A stretch of 7,380 nt of DNA from Methanomassiliicoccaceae archaeon UBA537 (GTDB lineage Archaea > Thermoplasmatota > Thermoplasmata > Methanomassiliicoccales > Methanomethylophilaceae): contig DATC01000025.1 in NCBI GenBank assembly GCA_002504495.1, positions 1 to 7,380 of the forward strand, read 5' to 3'. Position numbers and translations under genes: made by a program. The notes below the pieces were generated by a model that saw only the letters and a list, made by a program, of their open reading frames with translations, made no database searches and had not been told where the DNA came from. Below are positions 1-6,334 of this stretch, one piece after another (the first letter of the stretch is position 1; every line of letters begins with the position of its first letter).

Positions 1-432
1 CGATTCGTCCATCTCCGCCGACCTGCAATCGATTATGGTCCCATCGACGACGGCCTGATCGCCGGCACGAAGCACGACTGTATCGTCCTTAACGACCTCG
101 GATTGATCGACGGTCTGCTCCATACCGTCCCTTACGACCGTGACGGTGGGCCTGGTGAGGAGGGAGATCTTGTCCAGCCTGCGCTTGGCGCGCATCTCCT
201 GGACTGTGGAGATCATGATATTGACTATTATGATCCCCGTGGCCGATACGGCGCTGACAGGCTCCCTGCATACGAGCAATAGGATTCCGAGAGCGAAGAG
301 GACCAGATTGAACGGTGTGAATGCGTTCTTGACGAAGATATCAGAATAGGTCCTGCTGGACCGGACCTCCGCGTCATTGACGAGCCCGTCGGCCTTGCGG
401 GATGCGACTTCAGCGGAGGTCAGTCCTTTCAT
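1..432 (-). CDS. Cation-transporting P-type ATPase, N-terminal part (cut by window edge)
   Basis: The 144 visible residues are the start of a HAD-superfamily P-type ATPase, an integral membrane pump driven by ATP hydrolysis. The order of elements is typical: a cytoplasmic N-terminal segment (GLTSAEVASRKADG, residues 3-16, the usual 'GLT..EV..R...G..N' opening), two membrane helices near residues 40-55 and 62-78, a basic VQEMRAKRRLDK stretch (77-88), and the first strands of the actuator domain (VVLRAGDQAVVDG, 119-131). The window ends at MDES, just before the expected LLTGES loop; the phosphorylation motif DKTGT lies outside. The ion cannot be told from this part. The opening resembles the bacterial/archaeal CtpE-like or calcium/magnesium group more than heavy-metal pumps, which carry CxxC domains. 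The start is fixed by an in-frame TGA 16 bases upstream and an AGGA ribosome site six bases before the ATG. It follows the helicase stop by 42 bp and may be the last gene of that operon, or have its own promoter in the CATATAC stretch near 455-462. Confidence 0.88.
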   Translation of the reverse strand, partial: MKGLTSAEVASRKADGLVNDAEVRSSRTYSDIFVKNAFTPFNLVLFALGILLLVCREPVSAVSATGIIIVNIMISTVQEMRAKRRLDKISLLTRPTVTVVRDGMEQTVDQSEVVKDDTVVLRAGDQAVVDGTIIDCRSAEMDES

Positions 433-438
433 GGGCTG

Positions 439-442
439 TCCT
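439..442 (-). promoter_or_regulatory. Ribosome binding site of the P-type ATPase
   Basis: AGGA on the minus strand, six bases before the ATG at 432. With the in-frame TGA at 450-448 it fixes this ATG as the start. Confidence 0.6.
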
Positions 443-474
443 AACGTTCACCTGTATATGACACGTCGCACGGT

Positions 475-3400
475 TCATTCCCCATTGACGGAACGTTCCG
501 ATGCCTCTCTGACGCGCTCCTCGATGCGTTCGAATGGGAGAGGATCGAACTCTATCGTCTCTCCCAGATAAGCATAGTCTATGAAGCATCTGACGGGCAG
601 ATTCGGATAGACGCGCTTGACCACATGGGCGTACACGGACAGCTGGAGCTCGTACTCTCCCTGATTCGCCTTGGATCCGTCCGTCTTGTAGTCGTGGACC
701 TCCACTCTGTCCTCGAACACTATCAGAAGATCGATGATGCCACGGATGACCACCTTTGGATCATCCAATGGGAGGGTGCAACCCTGTTCGGAGAACGAGT
801 CCACGTAGTCGGTTGCGTAGTCCCCGCGCCCCCACGGACTCCTGATGCGGGAGAGGACGTTTTCGGCGATCCATCTGCTCTCTGGATAGTCATCCAGGAC
901 TATGCCCATGGTATGCATCCTGTCGGCCTCCTCATGGACCTTGGTCCCGTACTCCTTCCCTCTGCCTTCGGCTGCCACCTCGTCCGCGACAGCACCTTCG
1001 CCTACATTCTCGAAATCTAGCTTCAGCAGCTCGTGGACCGAGAAGGATGCGATGCGTGATCCGTATCCGGAGAGATCGGGCTTCTCTGAAACGACATCAG
1101 AAGCGTGTTCGGAGTCCAGCTCCAGCCGCTCGATGGTCATGGATGATTGGGGATCGTCGCAGAGACTAGTCATGAATAACGAAGGTTCCGGACCGGAGAT
1201 CAAGGTCTCGTACTGCTTGGCGCGGGACATGGCGACGAATAGGAGACGCCTCTCCTCATCGTATCCGTCCTTCTGACGACGGTCGGATGTGGCGGCATCT
1301 ATGAGGTCTGTCTTCCATGACTTCACGATCTTCGAATAGCCTCCGAAATCGAACACTGTGCGACTGCATCTCAATCCTGCGATTCCATCTATATGGAATA
1401 TGGGGCGCCTGCTGTTGCTGAGCGGCATCGTCTTCGTATCGATATACGGGATGATGACCGTCGGAAACTCCAGCCCCTTGGCCTTGTGCATGGTCATCAC
1501 CGCGACCGCATCGGTTCCGATGGCTCCGTCAACGGTGTACGCGGACCTCTTGCCGCCGGACAGATCTTCTTCTATGAATTCTATCAGATCGGAGATCGTC
1601 ATCATGGAACCGCGATGGAGATCCGACAGGACGTTCACTATAGTCTGAGAGATGTCGTTTGATATCCCGTACCACTCGAATATGGATGTCAATAGCTCGT
1701 TGGTCCTGAGCCTCTTCGAGCGTAGGAGCTTCTTCTGAGATGATATCGCCACAGGCGCCAGCTCCGGCTTCTTCGATACCGCATAGCAGTCATCGATGCC
1801 GTAGCCGAGATCCGCCATTATAGCGCAGATTCCGCGCGGATCGTGGTCGTTGCTCATGTATCTCAGCCAGGCGAGGGCGAGCTTTCCCTCCCGCGTAGCC
1901 ATGATCTCCACATCGCCATGCAGATAGGCATGGATCCCATGGGATTCCAGATGATCGACGACGGCTCTGCAGCCTTTGACAGTGCGGCATAAAACGGCTA
2001 TATCGCCGAGCCTCATTCCGCGTTCCTCGATCCTTCCATCCTTCATGGAACGGACTGGATACTTGTCCGAACCGATGTATTCGCGGATGCACCTCTCTAC
2101 AGCATCCATCTCCAGCGTTTTTTCGGGAGCCTGGGCGAATCTGACCTCCGTCGCATCGGAGTACATGGGATCGCCCATCGATTTCAGAAGCGTTATCTTG
2201 GAACGCAGTTCATCCTCATTCAACTTCTCTTTCTTAGTGGCTTTCAGATATAGTGAATTGAATGCGTGATCGACGATCAGTTGAGATGATCTGTAGTTGA
2301 ATGTGAACGGAATCATGCATGGTTCCGGAATCTCGAAGAGGACGCGTTCTATTCCGTCCTCGTTCAACTGCTCCCTTATCTCATTGACCTTGTTGGTGAA
2401 ATCGCGTATGAATTCTATCGATACATGTCTGAATCCGTAGATCCCCTGCTTCCAATCGCCTACCACGCAGAGATTGGGCTTCTCGAGGATCATGAGCGAC
2501 ATCATGATCTGAGCGGCGTTCGTATCCTGGAACTCGTCGATCATGATGTATTTGAACCGACTCCTCTCGCGGACTGCCTTGTTGTTGTAAAGAACGGAGA
2601 ACGCCATCATCGAGGCGATGCCGAATGTCAGACAGTCTCTGACAACGCAGTCCCGTATGTACGCGTGATAGACGTCGTGGACGAACGCTATTAAGGAATC
2701 GCGATTCTCGTATGCGGCATCCCTTAGCATCTGATCAGGAACAGTCTTCGATTCCTTATCGAAATAAGATGGAAGCCTGGAATAGCCGCTCGCGTCATTG
2801 ACTGCATCACTAACGGATGTTCTCATCGGAGAATTGCCACTTCTGGAACCCATTTCATTCATCGATTGCATCAAAGCATAGACTGAATCAGGAGATCCTT
2901 GGAGCTCGTCTCCGTTCCTTCCTCCGAACCAGCCGTTGGACAGAGGATATATGCCCTTCGTCAAGAGACAGTTGATCAGATCATACAGATCGTCCTTGAA
3001 CTCGTTTCCAACAGCTGTCCATCTCCCGTATGCATTTAGATTGTCCTGTATGAATCCATCAAGAAAGGCGAGGAATCTTTGTCTGCTGACCGATTCGTTC
3101 GACTCCATCTTCACCGAATGAGTGAGCTTCTCCACTATGCCGAACATGGATGTCGCGAGATCCGGCGAATCCATTACGATGGAAAGGCAGAACGAATCGA
3201 AGGTCTGGACGCGAACGAGCCTTGACTTCGACAGCCATTCGTCTCCTCCGTCTCCATCATCGCACAACGCTGTCAGTGCGCCCATGATACGGGTCTTCAT
3301 CTCCTCGGCAGCGTTTCTCGTGAATGTAAGAAGCAGAACATCGGTCGGAGACACTCCTTCCTGGGATATCAGATTGATGTACCTGTCGACGATGGTCTTC

Positions 3401-3489
3401 GTCTTGCCGGTTCCAGGGCCGGCATCGACGACGAGCATGCCGTCGAGCGTCTCGGCCATCCTCTTCTGATCCTCGTTCAATTCACTCAT
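475..3489 (-). CDS. addA: AddA-like UvrD-family helicase with C-terminal RecB-type nuclease domain
   Basis: A 1004-residue superfamily 1A DNA helicase-nuclease, the motor subunit of an AddAB/RecBCD-type complex that unwinds and degrades double-strand DNA ends to prepare them for recombination. All helicase motifs are intact: Q motif (NEDQ, 5-8), Walker A (AGPGTGKT, 23-30), Ia (TFTRNAAEEM, 55-64), Ic (VQTFDSFC, 94-101), Walker B (DEFQDT, 318-323), III (VVGDWKQGIYGFR, 342-354), IV (NYRSS, 398-402), V (TMHKAKGLEFPTV, 666-678) and VI (EERRLLFVAMSRAK, 745-758). The PD-(D/E)XK nuclease follows: H852, D920, D933-Y-K935 and Q949-L-x2-Y953, so it looks catalytically active. Length is a little below bacterial AddA (about 1200). 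The ATG at 3489 is preferred over one 24 bases upstream because GGGGAGGG sits eight bases before it. The start overlaps the end of the AddB-like gene, so translation is probably coupled. Stop is TGA. Assignment to AddA rather than RecB rests on the partner gene. Confidence 0.9.
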   Translation of the reverse strand: MSELNEDQKRMAETLDGMLVVDAGPGTGKTKTIVDRYINLISQEGVSPTDVLLLTFTRNAAEEMKTRIMGALTALCDDGDGGDEWLSKSRLVRVQTFDSFCLSIVMDSPDLATSMFGIVEKLTHSVKMESNESVSRQRFLAFLDGFIQDNLNAYGRWTAVGNEFKDDLYDLINCLLTKGIYPLSNGWFGGRNGDELQGSPDSVYALMQSMNEMGSRSGNSPMRTSVSDAVNDASGYSRLPSYFDKESKTVPDQMLRDAAYENRDSLIAFVHDVYHAYIRDCVVRDCLTFGIASMMAFSVLYNNKAVRERSRFKYIMIDEFQDTNAAQIMMSLMILEKPNLCVVGDWKQGIYGFRHVSIEFIRDFTNKVNEIREQLNEDGIERVLFEIPEPCMIPFTFNYRSSQLIVDHAFNSLYLKATKKEKLNEDELRSKITLLKSMGDPMYSDATEVRFAQAPEKTLEMDAVERCIREYIGSDKYPVRSMKDGRIEERGMRLGDIAVLCRTVKGCRAVVDHLESHGIHAYLHGDVEIMATREGKLALAWLRYMSNDHDPRGICAIMADLGYGIDDCYAVSKKPELAPVAISSQKKLLRSKRLRTNELLTSIFEWYGISNDISQTIVNVLSDLHRGSMMTISDLIEFIEEDLSGGKRSAYTVDGAIGTDAVAVMTMHKAKGLEFPTVIIPYIDTKTMPLSNSRRPIFHIDGIAGLRCSRTVFDFGGYSKIVKSWKTDLIDAATSDRRQKDGYDEERRLLFVAMSRAKQYETLISGPEPSLFMTSLCDDPQSSMTIERLELDSEHASDVVSEKPDLSGYGSRIASFSVHELLKLDFENVGEGAVADEVAAEGRGKEYGTKVHEEADRMHTMGIVLDDYPESRWIAENVLSRIRSPWGRGDYATDYVDSFSEQGCTLPLDDPKVVIRGIIDLLIVFEDRVEVHDYKTDGSKANQGEYELQLSVYAHVVKRVYPNLPVRCFIDYAYLGETIEFDPLPFERIEERVREASERSVNGE

Positions 3490-5182
3490 CCATATCACCC
3501 TCCCCATTGACATCTAGTCCCGATCTGGTGCAAAGATCGAAGAAATCGCACTTATCGCATATGATATTGGGTGCAGGATCCGCAGGGAATCCGTTCTTCA
3601 GGCATTCCTCCTTCATGGAATAGCACTCGTCTACAAACTGGAGGAAATCATCCATGGTTGCTGAAGGGATTAGAACGCACTCCGAATCATTCTTGCAGCA
3701 GATCATGCCGTCAGCCACGAGTTCGGAAATTTTCTTGATGGCAGATTGGAGTTTTTTACGTCTGCCACCGGTATCTTTCAGTCCGGAATTACGGAAAAAT
3801 GACGATATGATGCCTTCATCGGAACTCCATTTGGAGGGATCCATGATACATGATTCCGATATTATCCTCTTCAAACAGGACAGATGGGGCTTGATCTCCT
3901 GATCCACTTTATACGAATCATATTCATCCGAATCCAAGGCCATAGAGATGGCATTGCCCCCGACAAGCTTTACTGCGATGACATTCTCTCTGATATCGAA
4001 ATCATCGCCAAGCGAATCAACATCGTTTCCCATAGCATAGAAGAGATCGAATTCAGCATCAGCACCGTATTTGTCATACCCTAATGCCAGATAGATCAAC
4101 GGTTGAAATTCGGGTCTTTCCGAAATGGCACTTATAGACATGTTTTTCTTTATGGTGCCAACCGCCGGCATTTTTCCCGTCTTATAGTCGACGATACACG
4201 AACCGACCTGGAGATCCATGATACCGTGAATATGCTTGGAATCCAGGCGATGATCGGTCTCGCACCAGGAGCTCGTCATTTCGATTCCGAATCTCCGGAA
4301 GAACATGTTGCCGTCAGCCGGGGGCACGGGCTTGTTCAGCTCCGGACGGATGCCCAGGGAGCAGATGTATCTCTTCACATTGGTCATCGCCAAGCGTATC
4401 TTGTCCAGATCCAGTTCCGAAGCAGCGAGAGAGGATATGCCGGAATACTTCTGGGCGACCATGTCCACCAGCTCGTCCATGCTCACCGAATCGATCTTCT
4501 CCGGAGCAACGGCGTAGGCTTCGGCGAACTCGTGTATGAGATTACCGAACTCGGTGTACGTGCTCTCCTCCGAAGAAACGACGGAGCTGAACATGAACCT
4601 CCTAGGGCAGGCCACGAAGTTGTCGAACGAAGACTTTGAGAACGAGCCTCTGCCGACAGAACCCGACCTTCCATGCTCATCCACCTCTCCATCGTCGTAT
4701 CCGATCTCGAAGGAAGGCACCGCATTTCCTTTATCGTCGGAAGACGCGACCCAATGCTCCTCGGATACGCGCCCGCATATCACAGAGAAATCGCTGCAGG
4801 GGCGTTGGAAAAGCGTATCGAATGCTAGGCATGGACGAGGAGGACTACCGGCCTTGAGCTTGTTGACGCAGTAGAGACGCCTCTGACCCTGCTGTAGAAG
4901 CGCACATAGACGCAGGGCGTTGACCTCCCCCTCTCTTTCAGCATCGATGTACCTCTTGCCGACCACAGGGATGTTCCATTGCTGCTCCATGCCGAGGTAG
5001 AGGACCACCGGCCTGTCGATGTAGACTGAGTTCTTGCAGTCGGCTATGAGCACCCCCTTGCATTCGCTCTCCGGCCTCTGGACGTTCAATGTGAGCCCCT
5101 GGACGTTCTCGACGGCGAAGCGGATCTCCGAAAGGGTCTCCCGATCGATGATACGGTCGAGCATGTCCAGCTCTTCGAGCAT
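3482..5182 (-). CDS. addB: AddB-like subunit, C-terminal part: iron-sulfur PD-(D/E)XK nuclease
   Basis: This 566-residue product is the C-terminal two thirds of an AddB-like subunit, the partner of the adjacent helicase. Residues 41-105 resemble the end of a helicase-like 2A domain (VLYLGMEQQWNIP, 60-72, matches the AddB/RecC-type 'lGl.eg.fP' element). The RecB-family nuclease domain starts with SFDNFVACPRRF (185-196), then GNLIHEFAE (213-221, with H217), D323, D332-Y-K334 and Q360-x3-Y364, all in order. Four cysteines suited to a 4Fe-4S cluster are present: C192, then C542-x2-C545-x5-C551, the spacing found in AddB. Between the nuclease core and the last three cysteines lies a segment of about 170 residues without recognised motif, encoded by AT-richer DNA. 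It is in the same frame as the upstream ORF, from which only TAG and three codons separate it. If TAG is read through, the start is 6187. If not, this ATG has a weak AGGT site seven bases upstream. Stop TGA overlaps the helicase start. Confidence 0.88.
   Translation of the reverse strand: MLEELDMLDRIIDRETLSEIRFAVENVQGLTLNVQRPESECKGVLIADCKNSVYIDRPVVLYLGMEQQWNIPVVGKRYIDAEREGEVNALRLCALLQQGQRRLYCVNKLKAGSPPRPCLAFDTLFQRPCSDFSVICGRVSEEHWVASSDDKGNAVPSFEIGYDDGEVDEHGRSGSVGRGSFSKSSFDNFVACPRRFMFSSVVSSEESTYTEFGNLIHEFAEAYAVAPEKIDSVSMDELVDMVAQKYSGISSLAASELDLDKIRLAMTNVKRYICSLGIRPELNKPVPPADGNMFFRRFGIEMTSSWCETDHRLDSKHIHGIMDLQVGSCIVDYKTGKMPAVGTIKKNMSISAISERPEFQPLIYLALGYDKYGADAEFDLFYAMGNDVDSLGDDFDIRENVIAVKLVGGNAISMALDSDEYDSYKVDQEIKPHLSCLKRIISESCIMDPSKWSSDEGIISSFFRNSGLKDTGGRRKKLQSAIKKISELVADGMICCKNDSECVLIPSATMDDFLQFVDECYSMKEECLKNGFPADPAPNIICDKCDFFDLCTRSGLDVNGEGDMDE
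3498..3505 (-). promoter_or_regulatory. Ribosome binding site of the helicase gene
   Basis: GGGGAGGG on the minus strand, inside the last codons of the AddB-like gene and eight bases before the ATG at 3489. It decides the start: the in-frame ATG codons at 3507 and 3513 lie upstream of this site and have no comparable one. Confidence 0.7.
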
Positions 5183-5191
5183 AAGCGTTAC

Positions 5192-5194
5192 CTA
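5192..5194 (-). other. In-frame amber codon inside the AddB-like gene (possible pyrrolysine codon)
   Basis: TAG at 5194-5192 is followed in the same frame by GTA, ACG, CTT and then the ATG at 5182, with no other stop until 3482. Reading TAG as an amino acid gives one 901-residue protein with the amber residue at position 332, a sensible size for an AddB-type subunit. All other stops visible in the window are TGA or TAA. In Pyl-decoding archaea, including Methanomassiliicoccales, TAG can be read as pyrrolysine without a special insertion element. The alternative is termination and re-initiation: AGGT overlapping the TAG lies seven bases before the ATG. The pyl genes are not in this window, so decoding is inferred. 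Confidence 0.55.
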
Positions 5195-6187
5195 CGGTCT
5201 CGCGCTCCTGCCGCAGACCTCGTTCTTCGCGTCACGGTATGTGACGCCTTCCTCCGAGATACGGCGCATCAGCTCCCTCAGCTCTATCGACTTGCCGTAG
5301 AGATCCCTCTCATCCATCCTGGAAAGGAGATAGTTGTCCGTCTTCCTGCTGAATCCTCCGTTCAGATTGGAGAACATCTCCCTCACGTTGCGGACACGGA
5401 GAGTGGGATAGTCGAGCGCGGCATCGGCGAAGCTCAGGAAATCCCTGATCTGAGGGACATCGCTCATCTCCAGGGAGTTGATGAACGGGAGCTTCCTACG
5501 ATAGAGGGCCGAACGAACAGAATCGGCTATGGAATCCCCGGCACTGAGAACGATCGCGTAGTCTGCAGGATTATTCTCATCGATGAGAGCCGCCGCGTTC
5601 TCGGCGAGCTCCCTGTCGTTGCCGACGACCTTGATCTCATCTATACGGAACTCGTCGTCGGTGAAGATCTCTATGATATCGGCATCGAACGGATTGCAGC
5701 GCTTGTCGAGATCGTTGAAGAAATCGGGACCTATGATGGCGATTCCACCGGATACAGCTTTATCGAAGTACTTGGAGATGCTGTTGTCCTCGGGATCGAG
5801 CATTCCCATAGCCTTCTCCAACGTGGGATACGAGACATACGAATCATAGATGATCTTGGAATCAAGGCTCGAAAGATTCCCTCTAACCTCCTGCGTATAG
5901 GATCTGATCTCACGGAACTTCATTATCTCGCTGTATATCTGGCGCAGCTTGAGCCCCGTATCCTCGGAAATCCTGGTTATCAGCTCCAGATCGCTGAGCG
6001 GACGCTCACCCAGGATCTTGGGAGCGAGCTTGGCGACAAGATGGAGAGGCGTTACGGCCAGATCTCCCAGGCGCGCAGTGTCTATCCTCCTGTTCAACGC
6101 GGTTTCCAACGCGACATCGTTGGTGATCACCATCCCGTAATCCTTCACTTCCGAATACAGCTCGTCTATCGTCTTCAGTCTCTTCAT
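5192..6187 (-). CDS. AddB-like subunit, N-terminal part: inactive helicase-like scaffold, ending at an amber codon
   Basis: The 331 residues look like the N-terminal, helicase-like portion of an AddB-type subunit. ATP-binding motifs are absent: where Walker A would be expected there is only VITNDVALETALNRR (19-33). Recognisable elements are IAIIGPDFFNDLD (149-161, the AddB-like 'i.Gf.dF' strand), VVGNDRELAENAAALI (187-202) and the 2A-like stretch DYAIVLSAGDS...ALYRRKLPFINSLEMSDVPQIRDFLSF (209-253), comparable to the part of UvrD-type proteins that follows motif IV. In such subunits the dead helicase holds and scans DNA rather than moving along it. The frame ends at TAG in the middle of the 2A-like fold, and the rest of that fold is encoded in the same frame just downstream. 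The ATG at 6187 has GGGAG ten bases upstream, a slightly long spacing. It is the first gene of the operon, behind the divergent control region. As a separate protein it would be an odd half-domain; see the amber codon entry. Confidence 0.75.
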   Translation of the reverse strand: MKRLKTIDELYSEVKDYGMVITNDVALETALNRRIDTARLGDLAVTPLHLVAKLAPKILGERPLSDLELITRISEDTGLKLRQIYSEIMKFREIRSYTQEVRGNLSSLDSKIIYDSYVSYPTLEKAMGMLDPEDNSISKYFDKAVSGGIAIIGPDFFNDLDKRCNPFDADIIEIFTDDEFRIDEIKVVGNDRELAENAAALIDENNPADYAIVLSAGDSIADSVRSALYRRKLPFINSLEMSDVPQIRDFLSFADAALDYPTLRVRNVREMFSNLNGGFSRKTDNYLLSRMDERDLYGKSIELRELMRRISEEGVTYRDAKNEVCGRSARP

Positions 6188-6240
6188 CCGATCGCGTCTC
6201 CCGTACAGCTCCCAGGTCTATATTGTTCCGTGCGGACGCG

Positions 6241-6262
6241 GAGATTCTATAATAATAATCTC
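6241..6262. repeat. AT-rich inverted repeat over the likely TATA element
   Basis: GAGATT (6241-6246) is perfectly inverted as AATCTC (6257-6262), with CTATAATAAT between them. The arms flank the AT-rich block, so a protein bound here would compete with or assist the basal factors. Six-base arms can arise by chance. Confidence 0.4.
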
Positions 6263-6263
6263 T

Positions 6264-6299
6264 TGTTATCCAAGTAATCCCAGTAATCCGTGTTATCAC
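6264..6299. repeat. Four tandem 9-bp units, pattern (T/A)GT(T/A)ATCnn
   Basis: Four units follow each other without a gap: TGTTATCCA, AGTAATCCC, AGTAATCCG, TGTTATCAC. The two inner units share their first eight bases and the two outer ones their first seven; positions 2-3 and 5-7 (GT.ATC) are identical in all four. The array lies between the AT-rich block and the start of the DnaQ-fold gene. It could be a set of binding sites, although nine bases is less than one helical turn, or a short microsatellite that expanded by slippage. Confidence 0.65.
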
Positions 6300-6325
6300 A
6301 ACGATTATGCCTCGTTGCTGCATCC

Positions 6326-6330
6326 AGGAG
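6326..6330 (+). promoter_or_regulatory. Ribosome binding site of the DnaQ-fold gene
   Basis: AGGAG four bases before the ATG at 6335. It favours this start over a GTG at 6290, which lies inside the tandem repeat and has no such site. Confidence 0.65.
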
Positions 6331-6334
6331 AACG

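Larger units (their letters stand above)
6188..6334. promoter_or_regulatory. Divergent control region between the AddAB-like operon and the DnaQ-fold gene
   Basis: This 147-bp stretch separates two divergent starts (6187 minus, 6335 plus) and must hold promoters for both. The AT-rich block at 6247-6259 (CTATAATAATAAT) can act as a TATA box in either direction: about 60-70 bp before the minus start and about 80 bp before the plus start. A second TATA-like stretch, CAATATAG on the minus strand near 6218-6225, lies about 30 bp before the minus start and would give a very short leader. Downstream of the AT block on the plus side are four tandem 9-bp units. The exact boxes are guesses. Confidence 0.5.

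Noticed and set aside
3490..3513. Longer helicase start adding eight residues
   Set aside because: The GGGGAGGG site lies between that start and the ATG at 3489 and serves the latter; the shorter protein starts normally just before the Q motif.
4103..4639. Plus-strand open frame of 178 codons
   Set aside because: It is antisense to the nuclease domain of the AddB-like gene, shows no domain or ribosome site, and its composition is that of a shadow frame.
3482..5182. Cas4-type nuclease
   Set aside because: The iron-sulfur cysteines and nuclease motifs are similar, but the size, the helicase-like upstream part and the adjacent AddA-like gene fit AddB, and there are no cas genes or repeats.
6248..6253. 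Perfect bacterial -10 hexamer TATAAT
   Set aside because: No matching -35 box at normal spacing, and the AT run makes it likely by chance. It serves equally well as an archaeal TATA element, so it does not decide the domain of life.
6264..6299. CRISPR repeat
   Set aside because: Units are nine bases with no spacers.
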